Positions 31,771-42,429 of a DNA stretch of 64,000 bases are shown here, in pieces. The DNA lies in assembly GCA_039105265.1 (NCBI GenBank), contig JAPFFF010000011.1, positions 3,658,001 through 3,722,000 of the forward strand, written 5' to 3'. Position numbers and translations under genes: made by a program. Every line of letters starts with the position of its first letter. Position 1 is the stretch's first letter. The DNA comes from Tritrichomonas musculus. Taxonomy: Eukaryota; Parabasalia; Tritrichomonadida; Tritrichomonadidae. The notes below the pieces were generated by a model. It saw nothing but the letters and a program-made list of their open reading frames with translations. It was not told the origin of the DNA and searched no databases.

Positions 31771-33062
31771 TTAATTTTAAAATTAAATTTCCATTCAAAA
31801 AGTGTCTTAAATTTTATTTGAAAAAGTTCATTAAATTCAAAAATTTTGAAAAATTTACTGATTGTCTAAAAATAAGTTACCCAAAATTTTTAAAATTTTC
31901 GAAAATAACGTTTTCTAGTAGTTTTTTTTTTTTTAACAAATAAACTTTTCTTCTTTCTTCAAGAATTTAAATATTTTATATAATTGAATTAAAATTACTT
32001 TAAAAAAGGACAAAAAAAATAAAAAATAAAAACAGAAATATTTTTTCACTTTCCAAATTTATCTCATATATAATATTGTTTATTTTTATTTTTTGGCTAA
32101 ATATATGATTTGATTTTATTCTATTTAAATGGAGATAAATTTAGATATTTTATAAAATATTTTTATACAAGTATTTCAATTCTATTTCAAATTAAAACTA
32201 ATTTTGAATCCATGTAATCGAAATTTGTCAACTTTTTGATAGTATAATTTTACATTCGAATTTTTTTTATCATTCTATTATATAGTACACATATATTTTG
32301 TTTCAATTACAGACATTTGTTTTTTATTATTTTAAATTTTCTTCACAAATATATAAAAAACAACTTTTTAAGAGATTATGTTTTCAAAATAAAAATTTTA
32401 AACATCCATTTGATGATTTAGAGAGACAAAAGACTTTTTTAGGAGCAATACGACCATTGCATTTTTTAACGATATGTACAAATTCGATATTTGCCAGCTC
32501 GACAATAATTTCCACTACCATATTGTAATTTTCATTGAATTAGATTATCTCTCAGATTATTCCACTGTTCCATATTTTTTGGTGCAAATCTTAGTAGTTT
32601 TATCTCAGTCATCCATTTTTCTATTGCCCTCTATCAATACATACATATCATTTTCATACATTTCACGACTCCTTCTACTAGATTATTAATTCAAGTTATA
32701 AACAAAAAAAATGGCCGCATAAAAGAGATTATTGCACAATTTCTGTCAACACATGAGCGTTAGAATAGCCAAGTCCAATAATGGGTAATGTTTTTTTGGA
32801 CCATTCAAAAGTGAATAAAAGTTAAACTTTTTGATAATATGCATTAACTTTTTGAATTTTTTTTGAGCGTTTGGGTAAACTATTTTTGTTCTTGGACTAT
32901 GTTTTTTTGGGGTCACAGGTTCGATTCCCATCTTCTAGTCAAAAATTTTTGGGTAACTTTTTTCTGGACAATCAGTATATAAAAAAACTATTCAAAAGGT
33001 GGAATTTCCATTTATTCCAAGTTTCTACATTTTAAAATTTTACAACTTTACAAAATTTCAGT
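31771..33062. other. Gene-poor AT-rich region
   Basis: Homopolymer-rich DNA with short open frames near 32298-32690 (for example FDDLERQKTFLGAIRPLHF) that match no family I know and have no supporting motif. A tRNA B-box-like sequence at 32920-32930 is discussed among the rejected items. Confidence 0.4.
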
Positions 33063-33281
33063 ATGTACGACGCTGAGAAAGGATACATGGTTTTTCAAAA
33101 CCAAGAGGAGAGGGATGCTTGGATCTGTCGTTGTCACATTATGGTTGTGTCAGAGTACAGCACGCCTGATTCGTTTAACAAATTGAAAAGTGATGGGGAG
33201 CGTTTTTTGTGTAGAGATTTTGTGAGCAGTTCCTCTTTCCCTATTTTGAATGATTGGCGACCTGAGTTGGAAGCCTTATAA
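33063..33281 (+). CDS. Short unknown open frame (72 aa), perhaps a fragment
   Basis: It begins MYDAEKGYMVFQNQEERDAW and has less AT-rich codon use than its surroundings, suggesting a coding past. After the stop at 33281 another frame continues plausibly (MLTNYAEQGDIDLEAFVYSA) to a stop near 33418, so one frameshift may split a protein of about 115 residues. No signal peptide, membrane segment or recognised family. The ATG is preceded by TTTCAG. Confidence 0.35.
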   Translation: MYDAEKGYMVFQNQEERDAWICRCHIMVVSEYSTPDSFNKLKSDGERFLCRDFVSSSSFPILNDWRPELEAL

Positions 33282-33419
33282 AAACTATGTTGACTAACTA
33301 TGCTGAACAAGGAGATATCGATCTAGAGGCTTTTGTTTACTCAGCAAATAGGCCTTTTGACTGGTATATACTAATGTTAATAGTTTTGTCTAATACCATT
33401 CTAGCGGATAAAGAATAAC

Positions 33420-34036
33420 AAATTTATGTTTTTAATGTTTTTTATTTATAAATGATTGTTATTTGTTTCAAATTCAGATATTCTATAGTTTCCACAATTA
33501 ATTGATTAATTGTGAATCTGGCTTTTGATAGTTAATTTAAAATAAATTATATCATCATTTCAGTATTTGTAAGTAAATTCATCTGGAAATGACGAGTTAT
33601 TTTTGACAAAATTTTTTTGTCGTCATTGTTTTGAAAAAATTTTATTACATATTATGCAAATTTTGTGAAAAAACTCAGAAAAAATTATAGGTCAAAATAT
33701 AGATGAGCATTGATCGTTTTTATTTTAAAAAACATTCAATTTTTTATGATATACCATTCAAATTATTGAATGCTTCACAGCACGATATTAAAACTTGGAT
33801 AAAATGATCTCATTTTTTTTCAATGGAGCTTCTCTTTTTTCCAAAGAGATACACTTTTCCCCGATGCTTTCTCATAATATTACAAAAAGTAGTAATGTTT
33901 ATTCATATTAATTATTTATGAAATCATATCGAAAGAAACTTCTTTTAAAGAAAGACCATCATTTGATGATATTGCTAAAATGCTCGAAACCAATCTGCTT
34001 TGATCTTTATGAATACTTTAATTAAATAAGCAATGA
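33420..34036. other. AT-rich intergenic region upstream of tRNA-Leu copy 2
   Basis: No gene recognised. The last 20 bp before the tRNA (TTAATTAAATAAGCAATGA) resemble the sequence before tRNA-Leu copy 1 (TTAATTAAACAAGCAAAGA), so flanking DNA was duplicated with the tRNA. Confidence 0.5.
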
Positions 34037-34112
34037 GGTTGTTTGGACCGAGCGGCCAAAGGCACTTGTCTTAAAATCAAGTTTGACGTGGGTTCGACTC
34101 CCACAACAACCA
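34037..34112 (+). tRNA. tRNA-Leu(UAA), copy 2, atypical arms
   Basis: 76 nt, differing from copy 1 at three positions, all in the anticodon stem region: CTTGT opposite TCAAG leaves a T-T at the loop-closing pair, while two other pairs are improved or kept. The acceptor, D arm with extra A, six-base variable region and T arm are identical. Anticodon TAA. A T-run follows. Could be functional or beginning to decay. Confidence 0.75.
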
Positions 34113-34550
34113 GTTTTTTGATTTTTTTCTATGTGGATAAAAAATATTTTTAAGCCCATATGGTTTTTTCTGGATTATAACAATTAGAGCCTATTTTAAA
34201 AACCGAAAAATTCAATATTATCACTGGATAATGCATGGTAATATTTTCTATTTATTCACAAATTTATTAAATATTGAGTTAACTTATATATAAAATGACT
34301 CTATCGAAAAATATTTACAACATTTGAAGAACTACTTAGCATAATTTGTTTTTTTGAACAAAATCTTTCCTTTTGGGATTTTTCGATTAAAGGATATTCG
34401 TTTTCTCAACATATATTTTATTTTTTTTTTGTAATTTTGCTTGAATATCAAGATAAGATTATTTCAAATTTTTTCTTTGAAATCTCGTGAATAAAAAAAG
34501 CGGAATTGGGTATTGAATAATGTAGTTTCGCATGTCAACTACAGTAGGTT

Positions 34551-34610
34551 AAAAATACAAAATACAATCGAAGTGGAAGATCAGAAAAGCTTGGAACTAA
34601 AAAAGCTAAA
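34551..34610 (+). pseudogene. DZIP1-like gene fragment 2
   Basis: The sequence matches the DZIP1-like gene at two separate places joined together: IQNTIEVE (parent near 18965-18990) followed by QKSLELKKLK (parent near 19515-19545). About 525 bp of the parent are missing between them. It shares an AGCTT variant with fragment 1 where the parent has AGCAT, so the two relics share an ancestor. Confidence 0.7.
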
Positions 34611-34950
34611 AGAGATTCACTATCTTCTAAACAAGTCTGAACATGAATTTACTTTTTGAGAGTTTCACAATCTTTTGAGAATAAGAACTTTCTTTGAAAA
34701 AAAAAAAAAAACATTAAATTTTATCCAAAAATCTATTAAAACATTAGTTCTCTAATTAATTATTTAACTGAAAAACAAAATGAAGAGTTATGAATTTAAA
34801 AAAAATTGAATGGCCAACGTAAAAAAATTTGAATGTTGAATAAATTTGAATGCTTAAATCAGTCATGAATTTGAATTAAAATTTTCTTTATAATTGATTT
34901 ATCGCTTTTGTAAAACATTTCATTTAATTAATAAGCTTTACTTATAAACA
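34611..34950. other. Upstream region of BspA-like gene
   Basis: AT-rich and without genes. TCATTT at 34920-34925 is an initiator match 26 bp before the ATG at 34951. Confidence 0.45.
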
Positions 34951-37900
34951 ATGTTCATTACATTTTTTGTTGCAGTTATGTCATTAAGAGTTAACATCAA
35001 TGACAAAGAGTATTCTGGCGATTCGTATGAAAGCATATTAGCAGAATATGGTGAAGGCTTGGATACCATAACATCAATAAATGCCATTGAAGGCCAGTTT
35101 CCATTAAATACTATCTCACCAGAATATGTAAACTTAGCTACAATTGATGTTCCAGCTGAATCATTTCAAGGACAAATAAATAATGCTCAATTTAAAGGAA
35201 TGGGTTCTTTAATCAATGTAGTCATTAATGGTGTACAATCTGTAGGAACAAATTCATTTGAATCATGCTCAAATTTAAAATTTGTTGAATTAAAAAATTG
35301 TATTTCAGTTGGCGATTCATCATTTAAAGACTGTGTTTCTCTCGAAACAATCGACATGCCGAAATTACAAAAAATTGGGAAATATGGTTTTCAAAATACA
35401 GGATTGATTGAAGTTGAATTAAATTCGGCGAATGATTTCCCTGATTCTTATCATAATGCACATCAATTCGCAAAATGTTCGAAATTAACAAAAATAACAC
35501 TTAAAATGGCGACAAGAATATCTTCAAACTGTTTTCTTGAATGTGCTCAATTATCTTATGTTGATGCTCCATTAGTAACAGCGATTGATTATTATTCTTT
35601 CAGTGGTTGTAATTCATTTTATAATCTCACATTCCCGAGTGTGACATGGATTGGTGAAGGTGCTTTCAAAGATAATTCTTTAATTACAGAAGTTAAACTC
35701 GATTCATTGAATTCAATTGAAGGAAGTTCTTTTGAAGGATGCACTAATCTTAAAAATGCTGAACTTCTAAATATTGTATCAATTGGCGATTCATCATTTA
35801 AAGACTGTGTTTCTCTCGAAACAATCGACATGCCGAAATTACAAAAAATTGGGAAATATGGTTTTCAAAATACAGGATTGATTGAAGTTGAATTAAATTC
35901 GGCGAATGATTTCCCTGATTCTTATCATAATGCACATCAATTCGCAAAATGTTTAAAATTAACAAAAATAACACTTAAAATGGCGACAAGAATATCTTCA
36001 AACTGTTTTCTTGAATGTGCTCAATTATCTTATGTTGATGCTCCATTAGTAACTGCGATTGATTATTATTCTTTCAGTGGTTGTAATTCATTTTATAATC
36101 TCACATTCCCGAGTGTGACATGGATTGGTGAAGGTGCTTTCAAAGATAATTCTTTAATTACAGAAGTTAAACTCGATTCATTGAATTCAATTGAAGGAAG
36201 TTCTTTTGAAGGATGCACTAATCTTAAAAATGCTGAACTTCTAAATATTGTATCAATTGGCGATTCATCATTTAAAGATTGTGTTTCTCTCGAAACAATC
36301 GACATGCCGAAATTACAAAAAATTGGGAAATATGGTTTTCAAAATACAGGATTAATTGAAGTTGAATTAAATTCGGCGAATGATTTCCCTGATTCTTATC
36401 ATAATGCACATCAATTCGCAAAATGTTTAAAATTAACAAAAATAACACTTAAAATGGCGACAAGAATATCTTCAAACTGTTTTCTTGAATGTGCTCAATT
36501 ATCTTATGTTGATGCTCCATTAGTAACTGCGATTGATTATTATTCTTTCAGTGGTTGTAATTCATTTTATAATCTCACATTCCCGAGTGTGACATGGATT
36601 GGTGAAGGTGCTTTCAAAGATAATTCTTTAATTACAGAAGTTAAACTCGATTCATTGAATTCAATTGAAGGAAGTTCTTTTGAAGGATGCACTAATCTTA
36701 AAAATGCTGAACTTCTAAATATTGTATCAATTGGCGATTCATCATTTAAAGATTGTGTTTCTCTCGAAACAATCGACATGCCGAAATTACAAAAAATTGG
36801 GAAATATGGTTTTCAAAATACAGGATTAATTGAAGTTGAATTAAATTCGGCAAACGACTTCACCGATTCTTATCATAATGCACATCAATTTTGTCTATGC
36901 CAAAGACTGAGGCATATTTCAATGAAAACCGCTTCAAAAGTCACAAGTTATATGTTTGAATCATGCGTGAGCTTGGAGTCATTGGAACTCGATTCTTGCA
37001 CATGGATTGAACAAACAAGTTTTACTGGATGTAGCAGTATTAAAAGTTTTGTTTTAGGTTTCGGTGTTATTGAAAGTAGCACAGTTCCATTCAAAGCAGA
37101 TTTGTTTGAAATTAGTCTACCCAAAGCTACTATTTTGAAAGAAGGAGCATTTTACAACTGCAAACAAATGACCACTTGTAAATTACCTTCAGTTATTACA
37201 ATTGAAAAAAGCGCTTTTCAAAATTGTAATTTGCTTACAGAACTTGAAATCCCTAAGGTCACTGAATTCATAGGCGATGATATTTTTTTTGGCTGTGAAA
37301 ATCTTGTTTCTCTTTCGTTGAGATTGTTAATGACTGTCGACCCAACTGCTGTGAATACATTTGCTGGTTGCAATAATTTGAAATACATATCTTTACCTAA
37401 TAATCCCCCCAAAACATTCAATCCAATAGCATTTAATAATATTAATTGTGTCATATATATCCCTAAAAATTCTATATCAAAATATGATAACGATGTGTCA
37501 ATTGAAGGTGACCTTGTAAACGACGGGAAATGGTGTGGAATTGTACTGCAAGAACACCAATTGATCAAAATTAAAGTGAATAAAAATGAAGAAGAAGAAA
37601 TAGAAGATCGAACTTTATTTGATGCATGCCGATTATCAGGAGTTCGTTTTTCAAATATCATAGATTTGGAAATAATTGAAGGTTTGATTTCACAAAATGA
37701 GCTGAAATTAATTAAAGACCGTCTCATTAAACTTGAAAGCTTAATTATTGATGAAGGTGTTTCAATTGAAGGGAAAATAATTCCTTCTCTTTTCTTCCAA
37801 TATAACAAACAAATAAAGTCAGTTACAATTAAATGTGAAATAGATTCTATTGAAGAATCAGCATTTGAAGGATGTGAAAATCTTCAAGATTTTAATTGTG

Positions 37901-40900
37901 CAACAGTTAAAGAATTGAAATCAAAGTGTTTTAATGGCCCAACTTCACTCAATTCAATTTCTTTAAGTAATGTTGCAACTTTAACAGGTTCTAATTTCTT
38001 TTCAAATAACCCATCACTTGAAACAATTGAATTGCCAAAGCTAACAATGGTTACTGCCAGTGGATTCATCTCAGAAAAATCACCAAATATCAAGAGCATT
38101 AAACTTCCAGAAGAGCCACCAACAGTTTCAGATTCTTTTTCATTTGATATCAGTCCAACTTTAATTGGAATTTCAAAAGATGCTGCGAAAAATTATGATT
38201 CAAATGATGGATTGGTTAACATGAAATACTACTCCTTAAAATTAAATTATGATTTGATGACATGTTTAATTGATGGAGAAATGATTGGAGGATTAAGTTT
38301 GAAAGGCATTATCCCCGAAAATGCTAAAAATGTTGAAGTTTTAAATGGAGAAATTACTGAAAGTGACTTCCCAATTCCATCTTCTATCGTTTCTCTAACA
38401 ATTTCAGAAGATGTTGTAATTAAAGAAATTCCAGCAAATGCAATGATGAATCATCCAAATTTGAATTCACTAGCAATTTATTCTCCAAATGCTTATTTAT
38501 TAGGAGAACAAGCATTTTTAGGTTGTAAATCATTAGAGACAGTGGTTATTAAAGGAGCAACAGTGCTAAATGGATATGTTTTCAAAAGTTGTCCACAATT
38601 AAAGTCTGCTTTGTTTTCTGATATTCAAGAAATAAAAGGAAATTCTCATTTTGAAGATTGTTTTGAGCTTACTTCTGTTTCTTTCCCTTCATTAACAAGT
38701 GTTCCAAGTGATTCATCAAGGATATTCATTAATTGTAACAAACTTAACAGCATTCATTTGCCATCAACTCCACCTAAAACATTCAATAGCAAAGTATTTA
38801 CTGATGTAAAACAACAATTAACTTTGTTGTTGCCAAATGAAAACGATTATTTGACATATGATGATGATGAAAGTATTGAAAATGACGTTAAAAATGATGG
38901 ATTTTGGTGCGGTTTATTGCTTTCTGTTAACACAATTAATATCAAGATTAATCAACAAAGTGAAATATATAAAGGAATTAAACTTTCAGATTGCATTGCT
39001 ATATCAAGTATTCAAATATCTTTAATAACATCGATAGAAATAATACGTGGAACTGTGCCTGTTTCTGATTTTATGAACCTAATAAATGAGTTAATTTCAT
39101 TGGAAACATTAATTGTTTCATCTTCTGTTGAATTTGAAGGCGAATTCTCAGAAATAACATTTACAAATTCAAAGCTTCAATCAATAACATTGCCTCAGAT
39201 GGATACAATTAAAGAAAATTGCTTCAAAAATTGTATTAATCTTAAAAATGTAATTTTGGATGGAGCAAAAACAATCAAAGATTCTGCATTTGAAGGATGC
39301 ATTAGTCTTGAAGAAATTTTCTTAAATGTTGAAACATTTGTTGGTGATTCTCATTTCAAAGGATGCACATCACTAAAAACAATCAAAATCAACAAACTTA
39401 AAACAGTTGATCCTTTATCAGAAAATTTATTTTCAGGTTGTTCATTAAAGAACCTTTATTTGCCAAAAATTCCTCCAAAAACATTCAATAAGAACACATT
39501 CATCAATATGAATGTCTTAATTAATGGATTAAATAATGATGAATTAAAAGTTTACGATCAAAATACAGAAGTTGAAGATGACATCATTGGCGATAATAAA
39601 TGGTGTGGAATTGATTTATATCCATTATATATTAAAGTTTCAATTAATGGCAAAGAACCAATTTTAAGTACATCAATATCAGAAGCAATTGAACTGTGCG
39701 AAGTTGAAACTGTGACAACAGTAGAGATACAACAAGGAATGGTTAAATCAACTCATTTTAAGGAATTAAATAATATAGAATCATTGGAAAAATTAACAAT
39801 AAATGAAAAAGCATTTTTAGAATCATCAATTATCAGTTCAGATCAATTTCAAGCAAATAAAAAAATAACAGAAATTAAAATATATCAGCAAGTTTCATTA
39901 ATGCCAAGCTGCTTTAAAGATTTGACGCTTTTAACAACAGTTGAATTTTCCGAAGTTGATGTAATTTGTGAAAGCTGCTTTAGTGGTTGCTCATCATTAG
40001 CAAGTATTAAAATACCAAGATGCAAAGAACTGAGGGGTGATTCCATATTTTCAGGATGCACCTCATTAACAGAAATTGACCTTTCGTCACTTAAAACTGT
40101 TGATGAATATGCCACCAATATATTTGAAAATTGTAATCAATTAACTATTATTAAACTGCCTTCAGAAGAACCAACGACATTTAACAAATTAAGCTTTGCA
40201 GATTGCCCAAATATACAAATACAACTTCCAAAAGATAATGATTATGTGAAATATGATGATGAATCTCATGTTGAGGGTGATATCAAAGAAGATTCAAAAT
40301 GGTGTGGAATTGAAATAGATCAAAGCCTATTACCACCAATTTTAACATTTATAATTAATGGACAAGAATATACTCAAAGAAAAATCGAAAATATTAGAGA
40401 AGCACAGATTTCATCTTTAAAGCTTTTGGAGATTGAAATGAAAACTTTAGAACTCAAAGAAGGATTAATTGATCCAAATGATTTAAAAGAAGTTACACGA
40501 AACAGTAAAACATTAGAGAAGTTTGAAGCTCAATTGGATACTCTAGCAGAAATTGAAACTGGTACTTTTGATGGATGTGAAAAATTGACAGAAATAATCA
40601 TTCATCCTGAAGTTATAATACGATATAAAGCATTACAAAACATTCCAAATCTTGCTAAAGTAACCTTAAATATGCAAAAAGCAATTAGAAATGATGAATT
40701 TCAAGGTGACATTGAACTTCAAGAAATAACTCTACCTCAATTGAAAATAATTCCAAATGATTTATTTGCTGACTTATCAAAACTTCAGACGGTGAAATTA
40801 AATGAAGCTTCTATAATGCTTCAAGGATGCTTTAAGAATTGTGCATTGATAGAATCTATTGAATTGCCTAGCATTAAAATTATGGATGGTGATTCTCATT

Positions 40901-41430
40901 TTGAAGGCTGTTCTAATTTAAAAACCATTGATTTATCAAACTTAATTGGGGTTAATCAAGAATCACCAAATATTTTCAAAGACTGTGATAAATTAAATGA
41001 ACTTAAGCTAGGCGTTCAGCCACCATCAACTTTTCATGAAAACATATTTGCTGTTAAAGTTCCAAAAATTTCAATTCCTGATGAAAAATATTGGAGAAAT
41101 TATGTTAAACAATCTGTTGTAAATGAAGAGAACAACCATTATTTCTGGTATGGCTTTGATACAGGTATTGAGCACAATGAAAATGATAATTTTGATTGTC
41201 CTGTGATTAGCGAATGTCCAAGCCAAATTGAATGCAGTTGTCCAGAACATGATGATACAAATGATGAAACCAATACTGGAAAAGGAAAAGGGAAATCAGT
41301 AAATATAGCAGCACTTGTCGTGGGAATTATTTTAGGAATTGCTGTTATTGTTTTAGTTGTCATTATTATTATAATGTTTACAAGAAATCGAAAGAATTCT
41401 GGAAGTGAGACTGAAGTTTCAGATATTTAA
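34951..41430 (+). CDS. BspA-like LRR surface protein, type I membrane protein (2159 aa)
   Basis: ATG at 34951 gives a short hydrophobic leader (MFITFFVAVMSLRV) consistent with secretion. Almost the whole length consists of BspA/TpLRR-type leucine-rich repeats (units such as SFEGCTNLKNAELLNIVSIG and CFKNCINLKNVIL). The C-terminal part is modular: a WCGI/WCGL block preceded by an EGD/END-like turn occurs five times (for example near 37530, 38915, 39600, 40300), each followed by a short beta-rich module. Before the membrane there is a Cys-rich segment (CPVISECPSQIECSCPEH), then TM (AALVVGIILGIAVIVLVVII) and a short basic tail RNRKNSGSE. Such proteins are the largest surface families of trichomonads and are implicated in host or bacterial binding. 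Three almost identical 474-bp units lie near the N-terminus. Confidence 0.92.
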   Translation: MFITFFVAVMSLRVNINDKEYSGDSYESILAEYGEGLDTITSINAIEGQFPLNTISPEYVNLATIDVPAESFQGQINNAQFKGMGSLINVVINGVQSVGTNSFESCSNLKFVELKNCISVGDSSFKDCVSLETIDMPKLQKIGKYGFQNTGLIEVELNSANDFPDSYHNAHQFAKCSKLTKITLKMATRISSNCFLECAQLSYVDAPLVTAIDYYSFSGCNSFYNLTFPSVTWIGEGAFKDNSLITEVKLDSLNSIEGSSFEGCTNLKNAELLNIVSIGDSSFKDCVSLETIDMPKLQKIGKYGFQNTGLIEVELNSANDFPDSYHNAHQFAKCLKLTKITLKMATRISSNCFLECAQLSYVDAPLVTAIDYYSFSGCNSFYNLTFPSVTWIGEGAFKDNSLITEVKLDSLNSIEGSSFEGCTNLKNAELLNIVSIGDSSFKDCVSLETIDMPKLQKIGKYGFQNTGLIEVELNSANDFPDSYHNAHQFAKCLKLTKITLKMATRISSNCFLECAQLSYVDAPLVTAIDYYSFSGCNSFYNLTFPSVTWIGEGAFKDNSLITEVKLDSLNSIEGSSFEGCTNLKNAELLNIVSIGDSSFKDCVSLETIDMPKLQKIGKYGFQNTGLIEVELNSANDFTDSYHNAHQFCLCQRLRHISMKTASKVTSYMFESCVSLESLELDSCTWIEQTSFTGCSSIKSFVLGFGVIESSTVPFKADLFEISLPKATILKEGAFYNCKQMTTCKLPSVITIEKSAFQNCNLLTELEIPKVTEFIGDDIFFGCENLVSLSLRLLMTVDPTAVNTFAGCNNLKYISLPNNPPKTFNPIAFNNINCVIYIPKNSISKYDNDVSIEGDLVNDGKWCGIVLQEHQLIKIKVNKNEEEEIEDRTLFDACRLSGVRFSNIIDLEIIEGLISQNELKLIKDRLIKLESLIIDEGVSIEGKIIPSLFFQYNKQIKSVTIKCEIDSIEESAFEGCENLQDFNCATVKELKSKCFNGPTSLNSISLSNVATLTGSNFFSNNPSLETIELPKLTMVTASGFISEKSPNIKSIKLPEEPPTVSDSFSFDISPTLIGISKDAAKNYDSNDGLVNMKYYSLKLNYDLMTCLIDGEMIGGLSLKGIIPENAKNVEVLNGEITESDFPIPSSIVSLTISEDVVIKEIPANAMMNHPNLNSLAIYSPNAYLLGEQAFLGCKSLETVVIKGATVLNGYVFKSCPQLKSALFSDIQEIKGNSHFEDCFELTSVSFPSLTSVPSDSSRIFINCNKLNSIHLPSTPPKTFNSKVFTDVKQQLTLLLPNENDYLTYDDDESIENDVKNDGFWCGLLLSVNTINIKINQQSEIYKGIKLSDCIAISSIQISLITSIEIIRGTVPVSDFMNLINELISLETLIVSSSVEFEGEFSEITFTNSKLQSITLPQMDTIKENCFKNCINLKNVILDGAKTIKDSAFEGCISLEEIFLNVETFVGDSHFKGCTSLKTIKINKLKTVDPLSENLFSGCSLKNLYLPKIPPKTFNKNTFINMNVLINGLNNDELKVYDQNTEVEDDIIGDNKWCGIDLYPLYIKVSINGKEPILSTSISEAIELCEVETVTTVEIQQGMVKSTHFKELNNIESLEKLTINEKAFLESSIISSDQFQANKKITEIKIYQQVSLMPSCFKDLTLLTTVEFSEVDVICESCFSGCSSLASIKIPRCKELRGDSIFSGCTSLTEIDLSSLKTVDEYATNIFENCNQLTIIKLPSEEPTTFNKLSFADCPNIQIQLPKDNDYVKYDDESHVEGDIKEDSKWCGIEIDQSLLPPILTFIINGQEYTQRKIENIREAQISSLKLLEIEMKTLELKEGLIDPNDLKEVTRNSKTLEKFEAQLDTLAEIETGTFDGCEKLTEIIIHPEVIIRYKALQNIPNLAKVTLNMQKAIRNDEFQGDIELQEITLPQLKIIPNDLFADLSKLQTVKLNEASIMLQGCFKNCALIESIELPSIKIMDGDSHFEGCSNLKTIDLSNLIGVNQESPNIFKDCDKLNELKLGVQPPSTFHENIFAVKVPKISIPDEKYWRNYVKQSVVNEENNHYFWYGFDTGIEHNENDNFDCPVISECPSQIECSCPEHDDTNDETNTGKGKGKSVNIAALVVGIILGIAVIVLVVIIIIMFTRNRKNSGSETEVSDI
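35311..36890 (+). repeat. 474-bp coding tandem repeat, 3.3 copies
   Basis: Units start at 35311, 35785, 36259 and (partial) 36733 with a period of 474 bp, i.e. 158 codons. They are nearly identical at DNA level (single changes such as TCGAAA/TTAAAA and GACTGT/GATTGT), showing recent unequal exchange or gene conversion within the BspA-like gene. Confidence 0.93.
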
Positions 41431-42397
41431 TTATTAAAAAAATGATTTTTTTAGTAAATCTGTTTTAATATAAATTTGAGGCAATATTGAATTATATTTT
41501 TGTCAATGTCAAAGGAAATAGAAAAAGTTTATTCATCGGCTTTTTGGACGCTTTTCCTCTCCAAATAATAAAACGAGTAAATTGAATAAAAAAATACTTA
41601 TCATTTGTGAAACAAAGAATTTAATTCAAAATTACAGTATGCTATATAAATGTTAAAGTTATGAATAATTTTTATTATTAAAACATGACTATTTGATTTT
41701 CATTTTTAGTATTATTTATGAATTTGAAAGAATCAATAGTCATAATAATGAGAAATAGAATAAATTTCTTTGATTAAATCAATATTTACATAAGTACATC
41801 GAGATACGAATTCAGATTATTTTAAGTTTTGTGTAGTAAAAACATTTACTCAAATAAAAATCAATTTAGTTCTCATTAAAAAACTCTCAATGAAGAGTAG
41901 TTTTTTGAAAACTTCAAATGTAATGAAATTGACAGAATAAAGAATTGAAAATATGACCAATCAAATCTAAACATTTATAAAATGAACTTTGATCAATCAA
42001 ATCATTATTCTTTTGAGATATCATCACAAAAATCAACAATGATTTTGTACTTGATTTCACAACTAACCAATGCAAGATGAAAACAAAATGAATCATCTGA
42101 AATAATAAAAAATGCAGATTATCCTTTTGAATTGATTATATATATTGTGACCATAAAATATGTAGAATGATGCTTTTATTTTCACCATTTAAACAATAAA
42201 AAAAGAATCAATATCATCAAATTCAATGTTTGATGGAATTACTTTGTCTTTTGAATTATATAAATAAAATTGTCATTGACAATTTAATAATAATAATAAA
42301 AATTCATTAAAATACAATTGATTGGAAGATTCTTTATTTAGTAAAACTTTCAAAAATGAAAAAATTCTTTATATGATCTTTTTGTAGTCAAAGTAAT
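41431..42397. other. AT-rich intergenic region, about 970 bp
   Basis: Lies between convergent genes. No coding or structural signal recognised. Confidence 0.5.
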
Positions 42398-42429
42398 TTA
42401 AAATCTGATAATTTTTGCATTTGATGGAA

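Noticed and set aside
32298-32690. Two overlapping plus-strand open frames of 70-76 codons
   Set aside because: Phe/Ile-rich composition expected from AT-rich DNA, no homology recognised, and no initiator-like context.
32760-32936. tRNA-like B box GGTTCGATTCC with a possible distant 5' half (TTAGAAT) suggesting an intron-containing tRNA
   Set aside because: The T stem pairs poorly, the D arm is not convincing, and the halves are about 110 bases too far apart for any known trichomonad tRNA intron. At best a tRNA relic.
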